64,000 nt of DNA from Thiofaba sp039822285. Lineage in GTDB: Bacteria; Pseudomonadota; Gammaproteobacteria; Halothiobacillales; Halothiobacillaceae. This document shows, one piece after another, positions 8,469-17,057 of this stretch (position 1 is the first letter of the stretch; the number at the start of each line of letters is the position of its first letter). The translations under genes and the position numbers were made by a program. The DNA is taken from positions 1 to 64,000 of the forward strand of contig NZ_JBAJEY010000004.1 of NCBI RefSeq assembly GCF_039822285.1, written 5' to 3'. The notes beneath the pieces are model-generated. The model saw nothing but the letters and a program-made list of their open reading frames with translations, was not told where the DNA came from and made no database searches.

Positions 8469-8825
8469 ATGAACGCCAAGAAAGAACAACGCTTGCGCCG
8501 TGCACGCCGCACCCGCGCAAAAATCAGCGAGCTCGGGATGCCGCGCCTTTGCATCTATCGCACCCCGCGCCATATCTACGCCCAGATCATCGCGGCTGAT
8601 GGTTCGAGTGTGGTGGCAAGCGCCTCCACCGTCGCTGGGGATATCCGCAAGGCCGTGAATTACACCGGCAATGTGGATGCAGCCACTGCGGTGGGGCGTG
8701 CCATCGCCGAGAAGGCCAAGGCCGCGGGTGTCGAGAAGGTCGCCTTCGATCGCTCGGGTTTCAAATATCATGGTCGTGTCAAGGCGCTGGCTGAAGCCGC
8801 GCGTGAGCACGGTCTGCAGTTCTAA
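8469..8825 (+). CDS. rplR: 50S ribosomal protein L18
   Basis: L18 (118 aa) binds 5S rRNA together with L5 and L25. It has a basic N-terminus (RLRRARRTRAKI) and the C-terminal FDRSGFKYHGRVKALAEAAREHGL signature. It is 9 bases after rplF, with a normal spc operon position. Confidence 0.97.
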   Translation: MNAKKEQRLRRARRTRAKISELGMPRLCIYRTPRHIYAQIIAADGSSVVASASTVAGDIRKAVNYTGNVDAATAVGRAIAEKAKAAGVEKVAFDRSGFKYHGRVKALAEAAREHGLQF

Positions 8826-8830
8826 GAGGC

Positions 8831-9343
8831 ATGACGATGAAGGTTGAAGCCGAAAACACCGCCACGGACGGCATGATCGAGAAGCTCGTCGCCGTCAATC
8901 GTGTATCCAAGACGGTCAAGGGTGGTCGTATTTTCTCCTTCACGGCGCTTACCGTGGTCGGTGATGGCAACGGGCGCGTGGGCTTTGGTTACGGCAAGGC
9001 GCGCGAAGTGCCGGCCGCAATTCAGAAGTCGCTGGAGAAGGCGCGTCGCAACATGTTCGATGTCGCCCTGAACGATGGCACCCTGCAGCACGAGACCAAG
9101 GGGCGTCACGGCGCGGCGAACGTGTTCATGAAGCCGGCCAGTGATGGTACCGGCCTGATCGCTGGTGGTGCGATGCGTGCCGTGTTCGAGGCTGTGGGCG
9201 TGCGTAACGTCCTGGCCAAGTGCGTGGGCACCCGCAACCAGATGAACATGATCCGTGCGACCATCAATGGCCTGCGCCAGATGGGCTCGCCCGAGCGCGT
9301 GGCTGCCAAGCGCGGCAAGCGCGTGGAAGATATCCTGGGATAA
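8831..9343 (+). CDS. rpsE: 30S ribosomal protein S5
   Basis: S5 (170 aa) acts in decoding accuracy and mRNA unwinding at the entry channel. The segment KLVAVNRVSKTVKGGR is conserved, as is GYGKAREVPAAI. ATG 8831 is used; ATG 8837 would shorten it by two residues. Confidence 0.98.
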   Translation: MTMKVEAENTATDGMIEKLVAVNRVSKTVKGGRIFSFTALTVVGDGNGRVGFGYGKAREVPAAIQKSLEKARRNMFDVALNDGTLQHETKGRHGAANVFMKPASDGTGLIAGGAMRAVFEAVGVRNVLAKCVGTRNQMNMIRATINGLRQMGSPERVAAKRGKRVEDILG

Positions 9344-9347
9344 TGTC

Positions 9348-9536
9348 ATGAGCGAGAAAGCCAAACTCAAGGTCACGCTCGTCAAGAGCGTCGCCGGTCG
9401 CCTGGAGGCCCACAAGGCCTGCGTGCGCGGCCTTGGACTGCGTCGCATGCATCAGACGGTCGAAGTGATCGACACGCCTGAGAACCGCGGCATGATCAAC
9501 AAGGTTTCTTACCTTCTGAGCGTGGAGGCCGTGTGA
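9348..9536 (+). CDS. rpmD: 50S ribosomal protein L30
   Basis: L30 (62 aa) is a small 50S protein. MSEKAKLKVTLVKSVAGR and GLGLRRMHQTVEVID define it. The start at 9348 is the family start, 4 bases after rpsE; a longer open frame running back into rpsE is not coding. Confidence 0.96.
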   Translation: MSEKAKLKVTLVKSVAGRLEAHKACVRGLGLRRMHQTVEVIDTPENRGMINKVSYLLSVEAV

Positions 9537-9537
9537 C

Positions 9538-9966
9538 ATGCGCCTGAATGATCTCAAGCCCGCAGAGGGCAGCAAGAAGGCACCGCGCCGTCTCGGTCGT
9601 GGCATCGGTTCCGGCCTTGGCAAGACGGGTGGCCGGGGTCACAAGGGCCAGCATTCCCGTACCGGTCATTTCAAGACCGGTTTCGAGGGTGGCCAGATGC
9701 CGATGCAGCGTCGTCTGCCGAAGGTCGGTTTCATCACCCAGAAGTCCCTGGTCAGCGCCGAGCTTCCGCTCTCCGCCCTGAACAAGGTCGCTGGTGATGA
9801 GGTGACGCTGGAGTCTCTGAAGGCAGCCGGTCTCGTTCGCCGTGATGTTCTCTACGTCAAGGTCGTGCTGTCTGGCTCCATCGCTAAGGCTGTGACCCTG
9901 AAGGGCATCAAGGCGACGAAGGGCGCCGTTGAGGCCATCACCGCCGCTGGTGGTCGGGTGGAGTAA
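9538..9966 (+). CDS. rplO: 50S ribosomal protein L15
   Basis: L15 (142 aa) is a late 50S assembly protein. The N-terminal Gly/Arg-rich extension (RRLGRGIGSGLGKTGGRGHKG) and FEGGQMPMQRRLPK are characteristic. Its start lies 1 base after the rpmD stop. Confidence 0.98.
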   Translation: MRLNDLKPAEGSKKAPRRLGRGIGSGLGKTGGRGHKGQHSRTGHFKTGFEGGQMPMQRRLPKVGFITQKSLVSAELPLSALNKVAGDEVTLESLKAAGLVRRDVLYVKVVLSGSIAKAVTLKGIKATKGAVEAITAAGGRVE

Positions 9967-9969
9967 CAC

Positions 9970-11316
9970 GTGTCGCGAACCGCAGGCATCACTGCGCTGG
10001 CTGGAGCCGGTAAGCTTACCGAGCTCCGCCAGCGCATTTTTTTCGTCCTGGGCGCACTGGTCGTGTTCCGCATCGGAACCTTCATTTCCCTGCCGGGCAT
10101 TGATGTCCATGTCATGGAAGCGTTGTTTGACCAGGCGCGCGGGTCCATTCTGGACATGTTCAACATGTTCTCGGGGGGCGCGCTTTCACGGATGTCCATC
10201 TTTGCACTCGGTGTGATGCCGTATATCTCGGCCTCCATCATTGTGCAGTTGCTCACCGTTGTCGTGCCGCGCCTCGAGCAGTTGAAGAAAGAGGGAGATG
10301 CAGGGCGTCGCAAGATCACCCAGTACACCCGCTACGGCACCTTGGTCTTGGCGCTGTTCCAGGCCATTGGCGTTGCCATTGCGCTTCAGGGACAGCAGGT
10401 GAATGGCCAGGGGCTGGTCATCAATCCCGGCTATGGCTTCCTCGTGACCGCGACAGTGACCCTGGTCACCGGCACCATGCTGCTGGTTTGGCTGGGGGAG
10501 CAGATCACCGAGCGGGGTATCGGTAACGGTATTTCGCTGATCATCTTCGCGGGTATCGTAGCCGGTCTTCCTTCCGCGATTGGCGGCACCTTCGAGTTGG
10601 TGCGCACCGGCGAAATGAACCTTTTGGTTCTTTTCCTGTTGGTGGCGATGGCCGTTGTGGTGACGGGCTTCGTGATCTTCGTCGAGCGCGGCCAGCGCCG
10701 GATCACGGTCAACTACGCCAAGCGGCAGCAGGGGGGGCAGATGGTCGGTGGTCAAACGTCCCACCTGCCGCTCAAGCTGAACATGGCTGGCGTCATTCCG
10801 CCGATCTTCGCCTCGAGCATCATCCTGTTCCCGGCCACGCTGGGTGACTGGTTCGGGCGCTCCGAGGGCATGGGGTGGCTGAAGGACATTGCGTCCACAC
10901 TGTCACCTGGCCAGCCCCTGTACGTGATGCTCTATGCTGCGGCGATCATGTTCTTTGCCTTCTTCTACACCGCGCTGGTCTTCAATGCGCGTGAGACTGC
11001 AGACAACCTGAAGCGTTCGGGGGCATTCGTCCCTGGCATCCGCCCTGGCGAGCACACAGCCCGTTACATCGACGGCGTGCTGACCCGGCTGACCTTCTGG
11101 GGTGCTATCTATATCACCCTCGTCTGTCTCCTGCCGGAGTTCCTGATCCTGTACTGGAATGTCCCGTTCTACTTCGGTGGCACGTCCCTGCTGATCATCG
11201 TCGTGGTGCTGATGGATTTCATGGCCCAGGTTCAGGCCCACCTCATGTCTCATCAGTATGAGGGGTTGATGCGCAAGGCTCACTTGCGCGGGCTGGGTGG
11301 GCTCGGCGGCCGCTGA
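9970..11316 (+). CDS. secY: Protein translocase subunit SecY
   Basis: SecY (448 aa) is the ten-helix pore of the SecYEG channel in the inner membrane. It begins with GTG 3 bases after rplO. The plug region after TM1, the ALGVMPYISASIIVQLL signature near residues 77-93 and the loop ERGIGNGISLIIFAGI are visible. SecY closes the spc operon; the rpmJ gene that commonly follows is not found in the 83-base gap. Confidence 0.98.
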   Translation: MSRTAGITALAGAGKLTELRQRIFFVLGALVVFRIGTFISLPGIDVHVMEALFDQARGSILDMFNMFSGGALSRMSIFALGVMPYISASIIVQLLTVVVPRLEQLKKEGDAGRRKITQYTRYGTLVLALFQAIGVAIALQGQQVNGQGLVINPGYGFLVTATVTLVTGTMLLVWLGEQITERGIGNGISLIIFAGIVAGLPSAIGGTFELVRTGEMNLLVLFLLVAMAVVVTGFVIFVERGQRRITVNYAKRQQGGQMVGGQTSHLPLKLNMAGVIPPIFASSIILFPATLGDWFGRSEGMGWLKDIASTLSPGQPLYVMLYAAAIMFFAFFYTALVFNARETADNLKRSGAFVPGIRPGEHTARYIDGVLTRLTFWGAIYITLVCLLPEFLILYWNVPFYFGGTSLLIIVVVLMDFMAQVQAHLMSHQYEGLMRKAHLRGLGGLGGR

Positions 11317-11337
11317 CGGCAGACTTAACTTAACCTA

Positions 11338-11366
11338 TTGAATTAATGAGGCGCGGCGACTATACT
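11338..11366 (+). promoter_or_regulatory. Predicted promoter of the alpha operon
   Basis: TTGAAT at 11338-11343 and TATACT at 11361-11366 are 17 bases apart, in the only sizeable gap between secY and rpsM. Predicted initiation near 11373 leaves a leader of under 30 bases, too short for the long S4-binding pseudoknot known from E. coli. Confidence 0.65.
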
Positions 11367-11399
11367 CCCGCGCTTCCCGTTTTTCCTGGGGGAAAAATC

Positions 11400-11756
11400 A
11401 TGGCACGTATCGCTGGTATTAACATTCCGGTGAACAAGCACACTGTCATTGCACTGACCTCGATCTATGGCATCGGTCCCACCCGCGCCAAAGAGATCTG
11501 TGCCAAGGCGGGCGTGCGTCCCGAGGCAAAGGTTCGCGATCTGGCGGAAGCCGAGGTCGAGGCCCTGCGCGCCGAGGTGGCAAAGTTCACCGTTGAAGGT
11601 GACCTGCGCCGCGAAGTCTCCATGAGCATCAAGCGTTTGATGGACATGGGGTGCTATCGTGGTCTGCGTCATCGTCGCGGTCTTCCGGTGCGCGGTCAGC
11701 GTACCAAGACCAATGCGCGTACCCGTAAGGGCCCGCGTCGCCCGGTCAAGAAGTGA
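11400..11756 (+). CDS. rpsM: 30S ribosomal protein S13
   Basis: S13 (118 aa) forms inter-subunit bridges in the 30S head. MARIAGINIPVNKH at 11400 follows a GGGGG ribosome-binding site. A longer in-frame start at 11346 overlaps the predicted promoter and is rejected. The helix-hairpin segment IYGIGPTRAKEIC and the basic tail are conserved. Confidence 0.98.
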   Translation: MARIAGINIPVNKHTVIALTSIYGIGPTRAKEICAKAGVRPEAKVRDLAEAEVEALRAEVAKFTVEGDLRREVSMSIKRLMDMGCYRGLRHRRGLPVRGQRTKTNARTRKGPRRPVKK

Positions 11757-11793
11757 TCCGGGCTGAATACTTCTGATCACAGAGTAGGATTAC

Positions 11794-12183
11794 ATGGCTA
11801 AAGCATCGGCTCAGTCGCGCAAGAAGGTGAAGAAGGTCGTCACTGACGGTCTGGCTCACGTTCACGCGTCGTTCAATAACACCATCATCACCATCACGGA
11901 TCGTCAGGGTAACACCCTGTCCTGGGCGACCTCCGGTGGCTCCGGCTTCCGTGGCTCCCGTAAGAGCACCCCGTTCGCGGCTCAGGTCGCTGCGGAGCGT
12001 GCGGGCGAGGCCGCCAAGGCCTACGGCCTGAAGAACCTGGATGTCCTCGTCAAGGGGCCGGGGCCGGGTCGCGAGTCCGCGGTGCGCGCCCTGAACAACG
12101 TGGGTTACAAGATCGGCAGCATCACTGATGTTACCCCGATCCCCCACAACGGCTGCCGTCCCCCCAAGCGCCGTCGCGTGTGA
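11794..12183 (+). CDS. rpsK: 30S ribosomal protein S11
   Basis: S11 (129 aa) lies on the 30S platform near the E-site. HASFNNTIITITDRQGN and KGPGPGRESAVRAL are diagnostic, and the C-terminal HNGCRPPKRRRV matches the family. Confidence 0.98.
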   Translation: MAKASAQSRKKVKKVVTDGLAHVHASFNNTIITITDRQGNTLSWATSGGSGFRGSRKSTPFAAQVAAERAGEAAKAYGLKNLDVLVKGPGPGRESAVRALNNVGYKIGSITDVTPIPHNGCRPPKRRRV

Positions 12184-12197
12184 TGGAGTATTGATCA

Positions 12198-12827
12198 ATG
12201 GCACGTTATATCGGTCCCAAGTGCAAACTGAGCCGTCGCGAAGGCACGGATCTGTTCCTCAAGTCCGGCGTTCGCGCGCTGGACAGCAAGTGTCATCTGG
12301 ATCGTGCGCCCGGCATGCATGGTGCTGCCGCCCGCCGTCCGAAGATGTCCGACTACGCCCTGCAGCTGCGTGAGAAGCAGAAGCTTCGCCGTATCTACGG
12401 TGTGCTGGAGCGTCAGTTCCGCAACTACTACAAGAAGGCCTCGGGTCTGAAGGGCTCCACGGGTGAAAATCTGCTGCGTCTCCTTGAATCGCGCCTCGAC
12501 AATGTCGTCTATCGCATGGGCTTTGCAGCCACCCGCGCCGAAGCGCGTCAGCTGGTAAGCCACAAGGCGATCTCCGTCAATGGTCAGGCGGTCAACGTGC
12601 CGTCCTATCAGGTCCGTCCTGAGGATGTCATTGCGGTGCGTGAAAAGGCGCGCAAGCAGCAGCGTATCCAGGACTCCATCGAGATCGCTGCCCAGCGTGG
12701 CGGTGCCCCGGAGTGGATGACTGTCGACGCCTCTAAGTTTGAGGGTGTCTTCAAGCGTCTTCCTGACCGTGCCGACCTGCCTGCCGACATCAACGAGTCG
12801 CTGGTAGTCGAGCTTTATTCCAAGTAA
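12198..12827 (+). CDS. rpsD: 30S ribosomal protein S4
   Basis: S4 (209 aa) nucleates 16S rRNA folding and, in E. coli, represses the alpha operon. The N-terminus MARYIGPKCKLSRREGTDLF and an S4 RNA-binding domain near residues 97-160 (RLDNVVYRMGFA, then LVSHKAISVNG) are seen. There is no four-cysteine zinc site, so it is the C-minus form. Confidence 0.98.
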   Translation: MARYIGPKCKLSRREGTDLFLKSGVRALDSKCHLDRAPGMHGAAARRPKMSDYALQLREKQKLRRIYGVLERQFRNYYKKASGLKGSTGENLLRLLESRLDNVVYRMGFAATRAEARQLVSHKAISVNGQAVNVPSYQVRPEDVIAVREKARKQQRIQDSIEIAAQRGGAPEWMTVDASKFEGVFKRLPDRADLPADINESLVVELYSK

Positions 12828-12844
12828 TCCTGGGGTCCAGCCTC

Positions 12845-13846
12845 ATGCAGGACAAAATGAACGAACTGTTGAAGCCGCGCACAATCCAGGTGCAAGCCCA
12901 CAGCCCGCGCCAGGCGCGGGTTGTGCTGGAGCCCCTGGAGCGTGGTTTCGGCCATACGTTGGGCAACGCCCTGCGCCGCATCCTGCTGTCTTCGATTCCG
13001 GGTGCTGCGGTCACGGAAGTCGAGATCGAAGGTGTCGTACACGAGTACACCGCGCTCGAAGGGGTTCAGGAAGACGTCATCGAGATCCTTCTCAACCTCA
13101 AGGGGTTGTCCATTGCGCTGCATGGCCGCGATGAGGCCACCCTCAGCGTGCGCAAGCAGGGTCCTGGCGTGGTCACCGCGGCCGATCTCAAGGGAGATGC
13201 TGCGATCGAGATCCTGAATCCGGATCATGTGATTGCCCATCTGAACAAGGAGGGGGCGCTCAACATGACCCTGCGGGTCGAGCGTGGCCGTGGTTATGTC
13301 CCGGCCTCTCAGCGTCGCTCCGAAGGTGAGGAGACTGCCTCCATCGGTCGTCTGCGTGTCGACGCATCCTTCTCGCCGGTGCGCAAGGTGGCCTATGCCG
13401 TCGAGCGTGCCCGTGTTGAGCAGCGCACCGACCTCGACTCCCTGGTGCTCGACATCGAGACCAACGGGGCAGTCTCGCCTGAAGATGCGATCCGCAAGGC
13501 GGCGGGTATCCTGCAGGACCAGCTGGCCGTCTTCATCGACCTGAAGGCCGAGAGTGTCGAGCGCCCCGCGGTGCGCGAGAGCGGCATCGATCCGGTCCTT
13601 CTGCGTCCGGTCGATGACCTCGAGCTGACCGTTCGTTCTGCGAACTGCCTGAAGGCCGAGAACATCTATTTCATCGGTGACCTGATCCAGCGTACCGAGA
13701 TCGAACTGCTCAAGACCCCGAATCTGGGCAAGAAGTCTCTGACCGAGATCAAGGACGTGCTCGCCAAGCATGGTCTTTCTCTCGGTGTGAAGCTGGAAAA
13801 CTGGCCGCCGGCCGAACTCCAAAACCTCTCCGACAAGTCCGCCTGA
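12845..13846 (+). CDS. rpoA: RNA polymerase alpha subunit
   Basis: RpoA (333 aa) assembles core RNA polymerase through its N-terminal domain (residues ~1-235, with the RGFGHTLGNALRRILLSS-type segment) and binds UP elements and activators through the C-terminal domain (residues ~250-320, TPNLGKKSLTEIKDVL). It starts MQDKMNELLKPR, 17 bases after rpsD, and is followed by rplQ as usual. Confidence 0.98.
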   Translation: MQDKMNELLKPRTIQVQAHSPRQARVVLEPLERGFGHTLGNALRRILLSSIPGAAVTEVEIEGVVHEYTALEGVQEDVIEILLNLKGLSIALHGRDEATLSVRKQGPGVVTAADLKGDAAIEILNPDHVIAHLNKEGALNMTLRVERGRGYVPASQRRSEGEETASIGRLRVDASFSPVRKVAYAVERARVEQRTDLDSLVLDIETNGAVSPEDAIRKAAGILQDQLAVFIDLKAESVERPAVRESGIDPVLLRPVDDLELTVRSANCLKAENIYFIGDLIQRTEIELLKTPNLGKKSLTEIKDVLAKHGLSLGVKLENWPPAELQNLSDKSA

Positions 13847-13878
13847 TCAGGGCGGAAGTCTGCTGAAGGAATACGATA

Positions 13879-14262
13879 ATGCGTCACCGTAATATTGGTC
13901 GTCAGCTGAGCCGCGATGCCGAGCATCGCAACCTCATGCTGCGCAACATGACCAACTCGCTGTTCAAGCACGAGGTCATCCGTACCACCCTGCCCAAGGC
14001 CAAGGAGCTGCGTCGCATCGCCGAGCCGCTGATCACCCTGGCCAAGGCAGACAGCGTTGCCAACCGCCGCCTGGCGTTTGCCCGCACCCGTGACAACGAC
14101 GTGGTCGGCAAGCTGTTCACCGACCTGGGGCCGCGCTTCAAGAGCCGCCCGGGTGGTTACATCCGCATCCTCAAGTGTGGTTTCCGCGCTGGCGACAATG
14201 CCCCGATGGCCTACGTCGAGCTTGTTGATCGTCCGGTTGCGGCTGAGGCTGCTGCTGAGTAA
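13879..14262 (+). CDS. rplQ: 50S ribosomal protein L17
   Basis: L17 (127 aa) ends the alpha operon. MRHRNIGRQLSRDAEHRN and the RPGGYIRILKCGFRAGDNAPMA segment identify it. A strong intrinsic terminator follows 40 bases after the stop, closing the long ribosomal unit. Confidence 0.98.
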   Translation: MRHRNIGRQLSRDAEHRNLMLRNMTNSLFKHEVIRTTLPKAKELRRIAEPLITLAKADSVANRRLAFARTRDNDVVGKLFTDLGPRFKSRPGGYIRILKCGFRAGDNAPMAYVELVDRPVAAEAAAE

Positions 14263-14304
14263 TCCATCGCTCTCGGCCTCCGCTTGCTGAGGCCTGAGTA
14301 TAAG

Positions 14305-14330
14305 AAAGCCGGGTATTCCCGGCTTTTTTT
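14305..14330 (+). terminator. Intrinsic terminator of the ribosomal operon
   Basis: Arms 14305-14313 (AAAGCCGGG) and 14318-14326 (CCCGGCTTT) enclose a 4-base loop and run into seven T residues at 14324-14330. Good canonical terminator downstream of rplQ. Confidence 0.9.
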
Positions 14331-14359
14331 GCGTTTGGTCTTGGGGAGTCGGCAGGCAT

Positions 14360-14390
14360 AAAAAAACCGGCCAGAGGCCGGTTTCTTCAT
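14360..14390 (-). terminator. Intrinsic terminator of rpsT
   Basis: Inverted repeat AAACCGGCC/GGCCGGTTT spans 14364-14384; the A-run at 14360-14366 becomes a U-run on the minus-strand transcript. It lies about 20 bases past the rpsT stop and may also stop + strand read-through. Confidence 0.85.
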
Positions 14391-14407
14391 GTGCGCTTAC
14401 AGCTCGA

Positions 14408-14671
14408 TCAGGCCATGGCCTTGATGTTGCTGTTCAGGCGGCTCTTCGCGCGCGCTGCGGTGTTCTTGTGCAGGATGCCCTTGTTCACCATGCTGTCGAT
14501 GACCGGCTGGGCTTCCTTGTAAGCGGCTTGGGCGGCGGCCTTGTCGCCGCTCCAGATCGCCTTCAGGGTCTTCTTAATGAAGGTGCGAACCCGCGAGCGC
14601 AAGGCGACGTTGCGGGCGCGATTCTTCTCATTTTGACGAATGCGCTTCTTGGCTGATGCGTTGTTGGCCAC
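14408..14671 (-). CDS. rpsT: 30S ribosomal protein S20
   Basis: S20 (87 aa) is a three-helix 16S rRNA-binding protein. MANNASAKKRIRQNEKNR and HKNTAARAKSRLN are typical. It starts with GTG in GTGGCCAAC after GGAGAG. It is a single-gene transcription unit with its own promoter and terminator, divergent from priA. Confidence 0.97.
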   Translation of the reverse strand: MANNASAKKRIRQNEKNRARNVALRSRVRTFIKKTLKAIWSGDKAAAQAAYKEAQPVIDSMVNKGILHKNTAARAKSRLNSNIKAMA

Positions 14672-14716
14672 GGGGGCTCTCCTAAGAATTCGGGATTGAA
14701 CAAATCGAGGCGGTGC

Positions 14717-14744
14717 ATTATCCGGTTATTGACAGGCATGTCAA
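14717..14744 (-). promoter_or_regulatory. Predicted rpsT promoter
   Basis: On the minus strand TTGACA (14744-14739) and GATAAT (14722-14717) are 16 bases apart, near-consensus sigma-70 boxes. The -35 box forms a perfect inverted repeat with a second TTGACA on the plus strand (14729-14734), pointing toward priA, although no good priA -10 box follows. Confidence 0.7.
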
Positions 14745-14789
14745 ATGCAGGATGCTGCATGCGGAGTTGGTCTGCGATACAGTGCCTGG

Positions 14790-16979
14790 ATGAATGGTCC
14801 TCTGACTCGCGTTCGTGTTGCCGTTGCGGCCCCGGTCGATGGCACGTTCGATTATGTGGTGCCCAGTGAGGCCGAGGCAGCATGCTGTGTCCCCGGTGGG
14901 CGTGTTGAGGTCCCGTTCGGCGCGGGGCGGCGGATGGGCGTGGTCGTCGAGCAGTTAGGGGACGAGGAGTGCGCGGTCGAGACGCTGAAGGAGGTGCTGC
15001 GCATTCTTGACGATCGTCCTGCCCTGGGTGCGGCTGAGTTGCGCCTTGGGGCTTGGCTTGCGTCCTACTACCACGCGCCCTTGGGCGAGGTGCTTGCCCT
15101 GATGCTCCCCTCAGCCTTGCGTGATGGCGGCACACTTGATGTGCCTGTCGCCATGGGGTGGCGTCTTGCCGAGGGGGCCCCCGCTGTGCTGCCACGCGCA
15201 CCGCGCCAGAATGCGGCGTTGCAGCGGCTGCGGGAGGCCGGGGGGGCGCTCCCGGATGAGGCCCTGCGTGCCCACGCCGCGGCCCTCCGTACCCTTGCCG
15301 CACGTGGCTGGGTTGAGCGGGTGGAGGTCGCGGCGGGGAGGGGGCGGGAGGAGCCGCACGTTCCTGCCCATGACGTGGTGCTCAATGCGGCCCAGGTCGA
15401 GGCCCATCGGGCCGTACGGGATGGCCTCGGCTCCTTCGCGCCTTTCCTTTTGTATGGCATCACCGGCAGCGGAAAGACCGAAGTCTTTCTCGCTGCCATG
15501 GATGACGTGCTGGCCGAGGGGGGGCAGGTGCTGGTCCTTGTGCCCGAGATCGCTCTGACGCCCCAATTGGTGGCTCGCTTCAGCGCGCGGCTGGGTGGTG
15601 GCTTGGTCGTGTTTCATTCCGGTATGACCGATCGGGCGCGTCGGGATGCCTGGCTCATGGCCCGTGACGGCCGCGTGCGGGTGGTGCTGGGGACACGTTC
15701 TGCCGTGTTTATCCCCCTGCCGCGCCTCGGGCTGATCGTGGTCGATGAGGAGCATGACGCCTCCTACAAACAGCAGGAAGGGATGCGTTACCATGCGCGC
15801 GACGTGGCCGTGGTGCGCGCCAGCCAGTGTGGCGTCCCGATCGTTCTCGGCTCGGCCACCCCGTCGCTCGAGACCCTGCACAATGCAAGGCAGGGGCGCT
15901 ACCGTCTGTTGCGTCTGGACGCCCGTGCCGCGGGAGCGGTCCCGCCGCGTCTCGAACTGCTCGACGTCCGGCGCCGCCCCATGCGCGAGGGTCTGTCCGC
16001 CCCGCTGATCGATCGCATGCGCGGACACCTCATGGCGGGGGGGCAGGTCCTGCTGTTCCTCAACCGGCGCGGCTATGCCCCGGCCCTGACCTGCCATGCC
16101 TGCGGTCACGTCGAGCACTGTCGCCAATGCAGTGCGCCGATGATCGTGCATCGTGCACACGGCCGGCTGGTCTGCCACCACTGCGGTGCCGAGCGGCCGT
16201 TGCCGGCGCATTGTTCCGCCTGCGGCTCGGCGGAGCTGGAGATGCAGGGGGTGGGCACCGAGCGGTTGGAGATGGCCCTGCAGGGGCTGTTTCCTGAGTT
16301 CCCGATCGAGCGTATCGACCGCGACACGACCCGGCGCAAAGGCGCGCTCGAGGGCAAGCTCGCACGCGCACGGAGCGGTGAAGCACGCATCCTGCTCGGT
16401 ACGCAGATGCTGGCCAAGGGGCACGATTTTCCGGGGGTGACCCTGGCGGTGGTGCTGGATGCCGATCGGGGACTGTTCAGCAGCGATTTCCGCGCCCCCG
16501 AGCGGCTGGTGCAACTGATCGTGCAGGTGGCCGGGCGGGCCGGGCGGGCTGAACGCCCGGGCGAGGTGCTGATTCAGACCCACCAGCCCGACCATCCTCT
16601 GCTGCAGGCCCTGCTGCGTGGGGGCTTCGATGCCTGCGCCGAGGCTCTGCTGCACGAGCGCCGCCTGGCGGCTCTGCCGCCCTTTGCCCATCTGGCCTTG
16701 CTGCGCGCCGAGGCGCGGGGTGCCGAGCGTGCCCGCGCGCTGCTCGAACGGGTCGCGGCCTGGCTTGCTGAGATCCGTGCCGGAGTGGTCGCCCACGGTC
16801 CAGCTACGGCACCCCTCGAACGTCGGGCTGGGCGCTTCAGGTACCAGCTGTTGTTGTCGGCCCCCCGCCGCGATCAGCTTCACCCGCTGCTGGATCGCCT
16901 GCTGTCCGAGCTGCGCACTTGGCCCGAGGGGCGGGGCGTGCGCTGGTCGCTGGATGTCGATCCTCAGGATATGGGCTAA
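14790..16979 (+). CDS. priA: Primosomal protein N' (replication restart helicase PriA)
   Basis: PriA (729 aa) is a 3'-5' helicase that recognises abandoned forks and loads DnaB. Walker A GITGSGKTE is at residues ~223-231 and the DEEH box near 317. Paired cysteines CHACG, CRQC, CHHCG and CSACG lie at about 434-485 and bind zinc. ATG 14790 gives a start aligned with the PriA wing domain (PVDGTFDYVVP); the upstream in-frame ATG at 14745 overlaps the promoter region and would add 15 unrelated residues. argS follows 78 bases later. Confidence 0.96.
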   Translation: MNGPLTRVRVAVAAPVDGTFDYVVPSEAEAACCVPGGRVEVPFGAGRRMGVVVEQLGDEECAVETLKEVLRILDDRPALGAAELRLGAWLASYYHAPLGEVLALMLPSALRDGGTLDVPVAMGWRLAEGAPAVLPRAPRQNAALQRLREAGGALPDEALRAHAAALRTLAARGWVERVEVAAGRGREEPHVPAHDVVLNAAQVEAHRAVRDGLGSFAPFLLYGITGSGKTEVFLAAMDDVLAEGGQVLVLVPEIALTPQLVARFSARLGGGLVVFHSGMTDRARRDAWLMARDGRVRVVLGTRSAVFIPLPRLGLIVVDEEHDASYKQQEGMRYHARDVAVVRASQCGVPIVLGSATPSLETLHNARQGRYRLLRLDARAAGAVPPRLELLDVRRRPMREGLSAPLIDRMRGHLMAGGQVLLFLNRRGYAPALTCHACGHVEHCRQCSAPMIVHRAHGRLVCHHCGAERPLPAHCSACGSAELEMQGVGTERLEMALQGLFPEFPIERIDRDTTRRKGALEGKLARARSGEARILLGTQMLAKGHDFPGVTLAVVLDADRGLFSSDFRAPERLVQLIVQVAGRAGRAERPGEVLIQTHQPDHPLLQALLRGGFDACAEALLHERRLAALPPFAHLALLRAEARGAERARALLERVAAWLAEIRAGVVAHGPATAPLERRAGRFRYQLLLSAPRRDQLHPLLDRLLSELRTWPEGRGVRWSLDVDPQDMG

Positions 16980-17057
16980 AAAGGTACCATGGGACTCCAC
17001 GCCAGGCGTCCGGCTGGTTAGAATGACCGATTGCATTCAGTCCTTGTGGGTAGATCC

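Noticed and set aside
14745..14789. Earlier in-frame ATG for priA
   Set aside because: It lies in the promoter region, and the added 15 residues do not fit the PriA N-terminus; ATG 14790 is better.
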